Position numbers and translations under genes: made by a program. Positions 8,317-16,789 of a stretch of 55,287 bases of DNA are shown one piece after another. This stretch comes from Anaeromassilibacillus sp. An172 (GTDB taxonomy: Bacteria; Bacillota; Clostridia; Oscillospirales; Acutalibacteraceae). Each line of letters begins with the position of its first letter. The stretch's first letter is position 1. The stretch is taken from assembly GCF_002160515.1 (NCBI RefSeq), contig NZ_NFKS01000019.1, positions 1-55,287 on the forward strand, read 5' to 3'. Below the pieces are notes generated by a model that did not search any database, was not told the origin of the DNA, and worked only from the letters and a program-made list of their open reading frames with translations.

Positions 8317-9711
8317 TTGGTATTTTCAAGCCTGTTATTTTTATTTTTGTATCTTCCTTTTGTTTTACTTATATATTATGTAACCCCAAGGAAGTTCAGA
8401 AACCTGTTTTTATTTGTTGTAAACCTTATTTTCTATGGTTGGGGTGAACCTGTTTTTGTTTTGCTGATGATGTTTTCCACGGTTGTGGACTATGTGCACG
8501 GCTATTTTATTGACAAATACCGCTCTAACAAAAAGCTTGCCAAAAGCCTTGTGATTTCTTCAGCGGTTATAAATCTTTCACTTTTGGGATTTTTCAAATA
8601 TGCAGGATTTATCGCAGACACATTGAATATTCTGCCGTTTTTAAATATTCCAAAGCTTACAATCCCTCTGCCTATAGGAATAAGCTTCTATACTTTCCAG
8701 ACAATGTCCTATTCCATCGACGTTTACAGAGGTGACGCTCCTGTTCAGAAAAATATTATTTCTTTCGGAACCTACGTTGCACTGTTTCCGCAGCTTATTG
8801 CCGGCCCTATCGTTCGATACAAGGACGTAGCCTATCAGCTTGACCACAGAAGAGAAACTCTCGACCAGTTTACCCACGGCGTAAAGGTTTTCCTTGTGGG
8901 ACTTGCCAAAAAGGTTTTGATTGCAAACCAGATGGGTCTCCTTTGGGACAGCATAAGAAACTCAGGCGAAGCCAACGGAATTTTGGGAAGCTGGGTTGGA
9001 ATTATCGCCTATTCATTCCAGATTTATTTTGACTTTTCCGGCTACAGCGACATGGCGTGCGGTCTGGGAAATATGCTGGGCTTTGAATTTCTCAAGAACT
9101 TCGATTACCCATACATTTCAAAGACAATAACCGAGTTTTGGAGAAGATGGCATATCTCTCTGGGAACATGGTTCAGAGAGTACGTTTACATTCCCCTTGG
9201 CGGAAACAGAAAAGGCGTTCCCCGTCAGATTGTAAATCTTATTATAGTATGGTTCTTAACCGGACTTTGGCACGGCGCCGCCATGAACTTTATTCTCTGG
9301 GGTCTTTATTTCGGCGCAATCCTCATTATTGAAAAAATCTTTTTGGGAAAAATACTTGCAAAGCTCCCCTCATGGGTATCACATGTTTATTCCCTTTTCA
9401 TAATTATCCTTGGCTGGGTTCTTTTCTATTTCGAGGATATGGGCGCACTTTTTGCATATCTGGGAAACATGTTCAGCCTTTCAAACGGACTTATAGGAAG
9501 CTCCGCTCTCTATTACACACTGGCATATCTGCCGCTGCTTATTGCGGCTGCCGTTGCAAGCACACCGCTTATGACAAATATTTACAATAAGCTCAAGGAA
9601 AAACGCCTTATGTGGCTCGTTGAAACTGTTCTCTGCGCTGTGGTTTTGTTTGTATGCACAGCGTCACTTGTAAATCAGAGCTACAATCCGTTTTTGTATT
9701 TCAGATTTTAA
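8317..9711 (+). CDS. MBOAT family O-acyltransferase (AlgI-like)
   Basis: Polytopic membrane O-acyltransferase of 464 residues, a normal length for AlgI/PatA/DltB-type proteins. The start MVFSSLLFLFLYLPFVLLIYY is typical of the AlgI group. Family-conserved histidines occur in FWRRWHISLGTWFREYVYIPLGG (H279) and GLWHGAAMNF (H319). Such proteins pass acetyl groups across the membrane for O-acetylation of an extracellular polysaccharide or peptidoglycan. TTG 8317 is supported by GAGGAGGT six bases upstream. The DHHW gene starts 15 bases after the stop, so the two form the usual acetylation pair. Which polymer is modified cannot be told from this window. Confidence 0.93.
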   Translation: MVFSSLLFLFLYLPFVLLIYYVTPRKFRNLFLFVVNLIFYGWGEPVFVLLMMFSTVVDYVHGYFIDKYRSNKKLAKSLVISSAVINLSLLGFFKYAGFIADTLNILPFLNIPKLTIPLPIGISFYTFQTMSYSIDVYRGDAPVQKNIISFGTYVALFPQLIAGPIVRYKDVAYQLDHRRETLDQFTHGVKVFLVGLAKKVLIANQMGLLWDSIRNSGEANGILGSWVGIIAYSFQIYFDFSGYSDMACGLGNMLGFEFLKNFDYPYISKTITEFWRRWHISLGTWFREYVYIPLGGNRKGVPRQIVNLIIVWFLTGLWHGAAMNFILWGLYFGAILIIEKIFLGKILAKLPSWVSHVYSLFIIILGWVLFYFEDMGALFAYLGNMFSLSNGLIGSSALYYTLAYLPLLIAAAVASTPLMTNIYNKLKEKRLMWLVETVLCAVVLFVCTASLVNQSYNPFLYFRF

Positions 9712-9726
9712 AAGGAGGTACAAGCT

Positions 9727-10869
9727 GTGAAAAAAATAAAAAAATATGCGCCTGCAATAGTTTTTGTGCTGTTTATTTTTTCAATGGGAATTGCCTTTCT
9801 TGCTCTTCCCAAAAAAGCCTACAGCACCTCCGAAAAGAGATATCTTGCAAGCTTTCCTAAGCTTACATCGGAAAGCTTTTTAAGCGGACAGTTTGGAACC
9901 GAATTTGAAAAATATCTTTCCGACCACATGACCGGAAGAAATTTCTTTGTTGGACTTAACGCTTATGCAAATCTTTTCCAGGGCTTAAACGGCGTATCCG
10001 GAAAATATCTTTGCAGTGACGGCTATATAATCAACCAGCCTTTAAATGCTAACGACAACCGTCTTGATGAGAACACGGAAATCATCAAAAGCTTTGCCGA
10101 TTCCGTTGACGTTCCTGTAACAATGACACTTGTTCCCTCAACCGGTTACATCATGAGCGACAAGCTCCCTGCAAATCACCTTACCTATAAGGATGACGAA
10201 TATTTTGCACAGATGGAATCAGCCCTTAAAGACAGCAAGGTAAACTTTGTAAATCTTTTAGAACCGTTCCAGCAGTACGCTGCCAATGGCGATCAGCTTT
10301 ACTACAAAACCGACCACCACTGGACAAGTCTCGGGGCATACAGAGCCTATACGCTTATCTGTGAGTCTTTGGGAATTACACCTGTTTCTGAGGACCGGTA
10401 CGAAATTGAAGTATATTCAGATTTCTACGGAACAACCTATTCCGGAAGCGCATACTGGTTTAACGAACCGGACAACATAGAGCTTTGGGTAAATCCACAG
10501 AACACAGAAGAGAACATCACAGTTCAAATAACAGAAGGTCAGGAAACCAAGGAAAGCCACAGTCTTTTCTACAAAGAGCATCTTTCCGAGGATGACAAGT
10601 ACCCTGTATATCTGGACGGAAACCAGCCTTTTGTCAGAATTACAAACACAAACGCCCCTGAGGGCAAGCTCATTGTAATCAAGGACAGTTTCGCCCATTG
10701 TCTTGTGCCTTTCCTTGCGGACAACTACAGCGAAATCGTTATGGTTGACATGAGATACTACAAAGGCTCCGTATCAGAGCTTATTAAGACAGAGGAAGCC
10801 GACCGGGTTTTAATAGCCTACGGCATCGACAACTTAGCCACCGACACCGACCTGGTTTGGCTCAAATAA
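9727..10869 (+). CDS. DHHW family protein (AlgJ/AlgX-like acetyltransferase partner)
   Basis: A 380-residue, single-pass exported protein: an N-terminal membrane anchor (IVFVLFIFSMGIAFLALP) and an extracytoplasmic SGNH-like domain. It has the defining TDHHW motif (D196-W199), followed by TSLGAYRAY, and a late IKDSFAHCLVPFL block that fits the serine-containing SGNH block. In characterised relatives this protein takes the acetyl group from the MBOAT partner and transfers it to the polymer. GTG 9727 has AGGAGG nine bases upstream. The gene directly follows the MBOAT gene, and hairpin array R4 begins on the next base after its stop codon. Confidence 0.9.
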   Translation: MKKIKKYAPAIVFVLFIFSMGIAFLALPKKAYSTSEKRYLASFPKLTSESFLSGQFGTEFEKYLSDHMTGRNFFVGLNAYANLFQGLNGVSGKYLCSDGYIINQPLNANDNRLDENTEIIKSFADSVDVPVTMTLVPSTGYIMSDKLPANHLTYKDDEYFAQMESALKDSKVNFVNLLEPFQQYAANGDQLYYKTDHHWTSLGAYRAYTLICESLGITPVSEDRYEIEVYSDFYGTTYSGSAYWFNEPDNIELWVNPQNTEENITVQITEGQETKESHSLFYKEHLSEDDKYPVYLDGNQPFVRITNTNAPEGKLIVIKDSFAHCLVPFLADNYSEIVMVDMRYYKGSVSELIKTEEADRVLIAYGIDNLATDTDLVWLK

Positions 10870-11160
10870 TTTTTTTATATCCGACCTGCAAAGGGAGGAT
10901 ATAAAAATTAAGTTCATCGCAGGTCGGGCGAGTCTTTTATTTCCGCCTTGCAAAACTTATTTTAAGAAATAAACGTCGTTTCAAGGCGGGCGAGTTTTTT
11001 ATTACCGACCTGCAAAGGTTTATGTTGGAATTTAACACCATCACAGGTCGGGCGAGTCTTTTATTTCCGCCTTGCAAAACTTATTTTAAGAAATAAACGT
11101 CGTTTCAAGGCGGGCGAGACCTTTTCCTTAATTTTTAGAATGGCTTGCTCTTGGTTAGGT
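10870..11160 (+). repeat. Hairpin array R4 (four alternating units plus cap)
   Basis: Four units in the order CCGACCTG, CCGCCTTG, CCGACCTG, CCGCCTTG, then the cap (GGCGAGACC ... AGAATGGCTTGCTC). The 75 bases at 10920-10994 are repeated perfectly at 11044-11118, a 124-bp period that covers a two-unit dimer. The array begins directly after the DHHW stop codon. Confidence 0.9.
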
Positions 11161-11191
11161 TTATTTTGATTTTATATTATTAACACATTAA

Positions 11192-11225
11192 CCCGTGGTT
11201 TCTTTTGGAAATCACGGGGTTTTTG
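11192..11225 (+). terminator. Terminator hairpin closing the R4 composite
   Basis: CCCGTGGTTTC (11192-11202) pairs with GAAATCACGGG (11208-11218, one G-U pair), followed by GTTTTTGT. It probably ends the MBOAT/DHHW operon. Confidence 0.8.
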
Positions 11226-11291
11226 TAATATATTAAATTTTTAAATCATATGTTATTTATATTAGAAATAACAAAAGGGGGGAAGGCGATT

Positions 11292-11816
11292 TTGAAAGAA
11301 TGGTTCAGAAAAATATGTTTGTTTTTCTTTCCGATAGTGGTGATACCTTTTTTAAGCTTGTACTATGATTTTTTTGACAAAGGCGTGCTGGGGATTATTT
11401 TTTCATGCGTCAATGAAAGTCCATGGGAGCTTATGAAGCCTGTGTTCTGGGCGTGCCTTTTTTGGTGGTCGCTGGAGCTTTTGTGGGGAGTGAAAAAGTT
11501 TAAGATATATGTAAAAGCAAAGGTGATTTCTCTGTTTTTCCTTTGCTTTTTCTGCTGTTTGTCAAATACAATTCTGCTTTACTGTGCAGAGGATTTTTTT
11601 TGGTGGCTTCCCACTGCTTTCTGCGTTGCTTTATCCTATATTTTTTATTTCATTTCAAATATAGCTGTTAAGAACATTGAAAAAACAAGGGGCTTTGGTG
11701 TATGTGTAATTATATTGGCTTTAATGGTGGGGGCTGTGTTCTGTTTTTCACTTTATCCACCGCACAATTTCCTGTTTGTGGATAATTTTTTTAATACATA
11801 CGGGATAGTGACCTAA
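11292..11816 (+). CDS. Small polytopic membrane protein, DUF6512-like
   Basis: A 174-residue protein with about five hydrophobic segments. The blocks NESPWELMKPVFWA and SLYPPHNFLFVD match my memory of the DUF6512 family of Firmicutes, whose function is unknown; this assignment is tentative. TTG 11292 is chosen because AAAGGGGGGAAGG lies a few bases upstream; an ATG at 11250 lacks a ribosome-binding site and would add an unlikely N-terminus. It stands alone between terminator 11192-11225 and rlmB, with no visible functional link to either neighbour. Confidence 0.65.
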   Translation: MKEWFRKICLFFFPIVVIPFLSLYYDFFDKGVLGIIFSCVNESPWELMKPVFWACLFWWSLELLWGVKKFKIYVKAKVISLFFLCFFCCLSNTILLYCAEDFFWWLPTAFCVALSYIFYFISNIAVKNIEKTRGFGVCVIILALMVGAVFCFSLYPPHNFLFVDNFFNTYGIVT

Positions 11817-12021
11817 AATATTCAAGTTTTTCACCGATGTTCTTGACAATTTATACGGAAAAATCATTTTGATTTAAAGAAAATTTTCGACTTTTTTTCA
11901 TTCTTTTCTATTCAATCTCGGTGTAATATATGTTATACTAATTGTGTATGCAGATTTTATAAAATATGATAAATATAGGTCATAATAGATATAAAAAAGA
12001 ACAGATACAGGAAGTTGAAAT

Positions 12022-12807
12022 ATGAAAGAAAGACGAGAAAAATTTAAAAAAGAGGATACATATAGGGAAGTTCCCGAAAAACGTGAAGACGTTATCGCCG
12101 GAAGAAACCCTGTAACAGAAGCCATAAGAAGCGGAAGAGCCATTGATACAATACTTGTGGCAAAGAACGCCGCCTCCGGAGCGGTCGTGGGAATTTTGGC
12201 TAAGGCGAGAGATAAGGGAATAACCGTAAAAGAGGTTGACGCCAAAAAGCTTGATTTTCTCTGCGCAGGTGAAAACCATCAGGGAATAGCTGCTCTTGCC
12301 GCCATAAAGGAATACTCCACAATAGACGATATTTTTGCATTGGCTGAGGAGCGTGGGGAAAAGCCCTTTGTGGTTGTGCTGGATGAAATAGAAGACCCCC
12401 ACAATCTGGGAGCAATTATTCGAACCGCAGAATGTGCAGGCGTTCACGGAATAATAATTCCAAAGAGAAGAAGCGCAGGTTTGAGCTATGCCGTGGGAAA
12501 AGCCTCGGCGGGAGCTGTGGAGTATGTGCCTGTAGCAAGGGTTACAAATATTCCGGCGGCAATAGATGAGCTAAAGGAAAGAGGTCTGTGGGTTTACGGC
12601 GCAGACATGGACGGAACGGAATGTTCCAAGTGCAATTTTGACGGCGCAGCTGCGCTGGTTATAGGCAACGAGGGCAAGGGAATAGGAAAGCTTGTAAGGC
12701 AGAAATGCGACGTTATAGTTTCTCTTCCTATGAAAGGAAAGATAAATTCCTTAAACGCCTCGGTTGCGGCAGGTATATTGATGTATGAAATGGCAAAGGG
12801 AAGATAA
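12022..12807 (+). CDS. rlmB: 23S rRNA (guanosine-2'-O-)-methyltransferase RlmB, SpoU/TrmH family
   Basis: A 261-residue SpoU-class RNA 2'-O-methyltransferase. After a short charged N-terminus, VIAGRNPVTEAIRSGR begins the L30e-like RNA-binding domain. The SPOUT domain follows with DEIEDPHNLGAIIRTAE, GNEGKGI and SLPMKGKINSLNASVAAG, which form the knotted AdoMet site and contain the conserved Asn, Arg and Glu. RlmB methylates a guanosine in the 23S peptidyl-transferase region; paralogues of this family can have other targets, so the exact site is inferred. The next gene starts 38 bases downstream and may be co-transcribed. Confidence 0.88.
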   Translation: MKERREKFKKEDTYREVPEKREDVIAGRNPVTEAIRSGRAIDTILVAKNAASGAVVGILAKARDKGITVKEVDAKKLDFLCAGENHQGIAALAAIKEYSTIDDIFALAEERGEKPFVVVLDEIEDPHNLGAIIRTAECAGVHGIIIPKRRSAGLSYAVGKASAGAVEYVPVARVTNIPAAIDELKERGLWVYGADMDGTECSKCNFDGAAALVIGNEGKGIGKLVRQKCDVIVSLPMKGKINSLNASVAAGILMYEMAKGR

Positions 12808-12845
12808 TTAAGACAAATGTAAAGGGAAAAACAGGAGTGTTGATT

Positions 12846-15761
12846 GTGGATAAGCAGACAAAAGAAATCCTGGACTTTGCAAATAGAGATAATTCCGAAG
12901 AGGATAAACTTATTGAATCTATTCTCAAAGAAACCAGAGAGCTCAGCGAAGAGGAAAAAAAGCCTGAGCAGAAAAAGAGAAAGAAAAAAAGCCGAGTTGT
13001 AAAAGAAATTTTCAACAGTGAAAAGGGCAAAGCTGAAGAAGAAAAGAAAGAAAGTCACAGCGACGACGGCACAAACGCCGTTATTTTCCAGATAAGGGAG
13101 TTTAAGAGAGAGGACGACCAGGAGTCCGTAAAGTTCAAAGATTTTGAAATTTTCGACAGTGCGGCGGAAAAAGCCGTGGGCAGAGATGATGAAAAAAGCT
13201 ATCTGCCAAAGCATTTTACAGACTATGTTTCCGATGATACAAACGACGACATGTACGCCGACGGAAACGAATATCTTCAGAACCACAACAAGCCGGTAAT
13301 ACAGGATATAGATACTATCGACGTTGATTTAAGCGATTTTGAAGAGGAGCAGGAGAAAAAAGAGGAACAGGAAAAGAAAATGGAAAACCTTGTTTCTCAG
13401 GACAGCGTAAAGAGAAAAAGAGAGCTGAAAAAAGAAAAATACTCCTCAGGAAAAAAGAATAAAAAGAATTCAAAGAATAAAAATCAGGAAAAAGCAGAAC
13501 AGCCTAAGCAGGAGGAGAAAAAAGAAACTCCCCAGAAGAACACAAAGGCTCAGGAAGAGAAAAAGAAGACTCCACAAAAGAAAAAAGAGCCTGAGAACAA
13601 GCCGGTAACCGGAAAAAATCAAAAGAAGAAAAAGAAAAACCAGGCTCAGAAAGATCAGCAGAAGAAAATTAAAAATGAAACCACTGTAAATACTCAGCCT
13701 ATGGAGGAAAAAGCCGAAGAGAAATCAAATGTGATAACTCCTGACTTTACAAGAGTAAGACCGCCTTCATATGAAAAGGACAAGAATTCTGAGAAGATTT
13801 ACGTTAAAGCCGGAAAATTCTCTTCAATAGTAAGGGACGCCTACAGCTGTTACGCAGTTCCGAAAAGCGCAGGCAAAAAGGTTAAGGGACAAATTGCCCT
13901 TGACGAGGACGGAGAAGAGAAGATAAATTTTGACTTTATCAAACGCCACGGCGGACAGGTTCTCAAGAGCATTTTCACAGGAAAGAGATATAAAAGTCAG
14001 ACCGAAACCCAGCAAATTCAGTCAGAAGACCTTATTGAGGACATCGAAAGACTGGAAGACGTAAGAAATGTAAAAAGCGAGATAAACGTAAATATTAAAA
14101 GCTTGTTTTTCCGCTGCATGATTTTGGGTGTTTTGGGACTCTTTGATTTGGGAGTAAGCATCTGGCAGCTTATGGTTCCGGAAATTGCGGATATAACCCA
14201 TTCATCAGCTCCGCTGACTGTATGTATAATAAACGCAATAATAGTTATTGCCGTTGTGGTGGTTTCAAAGACCACAATCCTAAACGGATTTGCGGCGCTG
14301 ACAAGGTTTAAGGGAAATTCCGACACCGCATTGTCTGTGGCGATAATGGCAACAGCATTGCAGGGCCTTGTAGCTCTCTTTGCCTCGGATATTTTCTTCA
14401 GCGGAAAATATTCCTTCTACACCCTTATAGTTATAATCTGTGTAATAGGAAATTACCTGGGAAAACTCCTTATGCTGAAACGCACAAAGGAAAACCTCAG
14501 ATTTATGTCATCGGAACAGCAGTGCTACGCCGCAAAGATTTACGACAACGAGGAAATCGCCTCAAAGATGCTCAGCGGCACAGCGGTTGGCAGACCGATT
14601 ATAGCTTACCAGCATAAAACCTCATTTTTGAGTAACTATTTAAAGCTTTCCTATGCTCCGGATCCAGGCGAGGACAGCTCAGGCGCACTGGCACCGTTTA
14701 CATTGGTTTGTTCCTTTGTAATATCCCTGCTTTACGCCATATTCTACGGTTCATTTATGGGAGCCGTAACAACTTTGGCGGTAACAACAGCCGTAAGCGT
14801 TCCGGTGGGAAATCTTATACTTGCAAACTTCCCGATTACAAGCTTCTGTAAGCAGCTTCGTCAGAGGGGCGCAATGATTACCGGATATCCGTCAATCAAG
14901 CAGTTCTGCGATACATCAGCAATTATGGTTGACGCCTGCGAGCTGTATCCTGAGGGCTGTGTGGAAATCGTAAGAGCAAGAGATTTTGAACAGCATAGAA
15001 TTGAAGAAGCAATAATCGCCGCATATTCAGTGCTTAAAGAGGCAAAAAGCCCAATACAGTTTGTGTTTAAAAAGCTTTTGGAAAAGCAGGAAGAAAGACT
15101 TCCGGCAGTTGAAAGTGTTTTGTACGAAGAGGGCGCAGGCCTTGTAGGCTGGGTAAACAGCGAAAGAATTTTAATCGGCACAAGACTTCTCCTTGAGAAA
15201 TACGGCATAGACGTTTTGGAAGAGGAAGAAGAGGAGAAATTCTCTGACGGCGACCCGGTTGTTTATTTCGCCCACGCAGGACAGCTCTGCGCAGTTTTCT
15301 CACTGAAATACTCAACAAATACAACAATGTGTGAAGAACTTCAGAGAGCCGAGGAAAACGGCTTGAGCATTATTGTAAGCACAACAGACTACAATATTAC
15401 CGAGGATAAAATCGCCAAGGATTTCGGTATTTTCTACCGCTCAGTAAAGGTTCTGCCTACAGGACTTTCAAATGTATGCCGTGAGGTTACAGAGAGCAAA
15501 GAGGAAAAATCCCGTGCTTACCTTGCCACAAACGGAAAGATTACTTCCCTTATGAGAGCTATTTCCGGATGTGTAAGACTTAAATCAAACATTTCATTGG
15601 CGGTTCTTTTGCAGACAATAGCCGTTATCGTGGGAATACTTCTGGTTTCCACATTGGCTTTGTATTCGGGAGTAAACTCCGTAAAAACACTGGAAATGTC
15701 ACTTTTCGTTGTGTTCTGGCTTGTAGCGGTAGTTGTCCCCTCATTTATACAAAAACCGTAG
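12846..15761 (+). CDS. Large membrane protein: charged N-terminal tail and P-type ATPase-like core lacking catalytic motifs
   Basis: A 971-residue protein. Residues 1-~415 are an extremely Lys/Glu-rich, low-complexity tail. From ~418 membrane segments begin. The region after them follows the order of a P1B-type ATPase: RQRGAMITGYPSIKQFCD aligns with the helix before the phosphorylation loop, then VDACELYPEG stands where DKTGTLTEG belongs (D696 kept, rest lost). A nucleotide-domain-like stretch (GWVNSERILIGTRLLLEKYGI) and TTDYNITEDKIAKDFGI, in place of TGDN..TA..IA, follow; two C-terminal membrane helices close it. CPC and TGE motifs are absent. I infer a pseudo-ATPase, perhaps a membrane scaffold or regulator. 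GTG 12846 is preferred (AGGAG eight bases upstream) over GTG 12837. It follows rlmB closely. Confidence 0.7.
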   Translation: MDKQTKEILDFANRDNSEEDKLIESILKETRELSEEEKKPEQKKRKKKSRVVKEIFNSEKGKAEEEKKESHSDDGTNAVIFQIREFKREDDQESVKFKDFEIFDSAAEKAVGRDDEKSYLPKHFTDYVSDDTNDDMYADGNEYLQNHNKPVIQDIDTIDVDLSDFEEEQEKKEEQEKKMENLVSQDSVKRKRELKKEKYSSGKKNKKNSKNKNQEKAEQPKQEEKKETPQKNTKAQEEKKKTPQKKKEPENKPVTGKNQKKKKKNQAQKDQQKKIKNETTVNTQPMEEKAEEKSNVITPDFTRVRPPSYEKDKNSEKIYVKAGKFSSIVRDAYSCYAVPKSAGKKVKGQIALDEDGEEKINFDFIKRHGGQVLKSIFTGKRYKSQTETQQIQSEDLIEDIERLEDVRNVKSEINVNIKSLFFRCMILGVLGLFDLGVSIWQLMVPEIADITHSSAPLTVCIINAIIVIAVVVVSKTTILNGFAALTRFKGNSDTALSVAIMATALQGLVALFASDIFFSGKYSFYTLIVIICVIGNYLGKLLMLKRTKENLRFMSSEQQCYAAKIYDNEEIASKMLSGTAVGRPIIAYQHKTSFLSNYLKLSYAPDPGEDSSGALAPFTLVCSFVISLLYAIFYGSFMGAVTTLAVTTAVSVPVGNLILANFPITSFCKQLRQRGAMITGYPSIKQFCDTSAIMVDACELYPEGCVEIVRARDFEQHRIEEAIIAAYSVLKEAKSPIQFVFKKLLEKQEERLPAVESVLYEEGAGLVGWVNSERILIGTRLLLEKYGIDVLEEEEEEKFSDGDPVVYFAHAGQLCAVFSLKYSTNTTMCEELQRAEENGLSIIVSTTDYNITEDKIAKDFGIFYRSVKVLPTGLSNVCREVTESKEEKSRAYLATNGKITSLMRAISGCVRLKSNISLAVLLQTIAVIVGILLVSTLALYSGVNSVKTLEMSLFVVFWLVAVVVPSFIQKP

Positions 15762-15799
15762 TTTAAGGAAAATAAAGAAATAAAAATAAAAAAAGCTAA

Positions 15800-16071
15800 A
15801 TAAAAGCGAGCCATTCCAAAGGAAACAGTGGAAGGTCTCGCCCGCCTTGAAATGGAGTTTATTTTAAGATAGAGCTTTGCAAGGCGGAAACAAAAAATTC
15901 GCCCGACCTGTGTAGGTGTTAATTTCCAACTATAAACCTTTGCAAGGCGGAAATAAAAATAAAAAAGTTAAATGAGAGCGAACCATTCCAAAGATTAAGT
16001 GGAAGGTCTCGCCCGACGGAAAACATGAGCTAATTTTAAGCTGAACTTTTCCCCGTCGGATATAAAAAAGG
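15800..16071 (-). repeat. Hairpin array R5 in the rpe leader (three units, two caps, one chimeric)
   Basis: First cap AGCGAGCCATTCC at about 15804, then unit CCGCCTTG/CAAGGCGG. The next unit is chimeric: left foot CCGACCTG (about 15913) but right foot CAAGGCGG (about 15943), so its outer stem cannot close fully. A second cap (GAGCGAACCATTCC, about 15977) heads a CCGACGG/CCGTCGG unit that ends about 12 bases before rpe. Confidence 0.87.
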
Positions 16072-16081
16072 AGGATAAGAA

Positions 16082-16732
16082 ATGCTTATAGCACCTTCAA
16101 TGCTTTCATGTGATTTTTCAAAAATGGGAGCTGAAACAGAAAAAATGGATAAGGCGGGAGCCGATTGGATTCACCTTGACGTTATGGACGGACATTTTGT
16201 TCCCAATATAACCTTCGGCGCACCGGTTATTAAGTGGATAAGACCATTTACAAAGCTTCCCTTTGACGTTCATCTTATGATAAGCGACCCGCTTAAATAT
16301 GTGGACGACTTTGCGGATGCAGGAGCAGATTACATAGTTTTCCACGTTGAGTGTGAGTCAGATATCGAAAAAACCATAGATAAAATTCATTCAAAGAATA
16401 TTAAGGCAGGACTTGCGGTAAAACCAAAGACACCTGCGGAGGCGGTTTTCCCTTATCTGCATAAAGTAGAGCTTGCCTTGGTTATGACTGTTGAACCGGG
16501 ATTCGGCGGCCAGTCATATATGGCGGAAAATATTGAAAAAATCGCCAAAATCAAGGCAGAAGCAAAAAGACTTGGAAAAGATATTCTCTGTCAGGTTGAC
16601 GGAGGAATAAACGATAAGACTATTGCCCACGCATATCAGGGCGGAGCAGATGTCTGCGTTGCGGGAACAGCGGTTTTCAAGGCTGAGGACAGCCGTAAAG
16701 CCATAGATAATTTGAAAGAATTATGTAAATAA
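16082..16732 (+). CDS. rpe: Ribulose-phosphate 3-epimerase
   Basis: A 216-residue TIM-barrel epimerase interconverting D-ribulose 5-phosphate and D-xylulose 5-phosphate in the pentose phosphate pathway. Signature blocks are IAPSMLSCDF, HLDVMDGHFVPNITFG (metal-binding His and catalytic Asp), PFDVHLMI (second metal His), TVEPGFGGQ and QVDGGIN (second catalytic Asp), all in the expected order. Length is typical. AAAGGAGG lies just upstream of ATG 16082, immediately after hairpin array R5. A strong terminator follows, so it appears to be a single-gene unit ahead of the ABC exporter. Confidence 0.96.
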   Translation: MLIAPSMLSCDFSKMGAETEKMDKAGADWIHLDVMDGHFVPNITFGAPVIKWIRPFTKLPFDVHLMISDPLKYVDDFADAGADYIVFHVECESDIEKTIDKIHSKNIKAGLAVKPKTPAEAVFPYLHKVELALVMTVEPGFGGQSYMAENIEKIAKIKAEAKRLGKDILCQVDGGINDKTIAHAYQGGADVCVAGTAVFKAEDSRKAIDNLKELCK

Positions 16733-16740
16733 TAAAAAGG

Positions 16741-16768
16741 CAGACGGCGTTTTCGCCGTCTGTTTTGT
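16741..16768 (+). terminator. Intrinsic terminator of rpe
   Basis: CAGACGGCG (16741-16749) pairs perfectly with CGCCGTCTG (16754-16762) around TTTT, followed by TTTTG. It lies eight bases after the rpe stop. Confidence 0.88.
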
Positions 16769-16789
16769 TAAATAAAGGGGGAAAAGATA

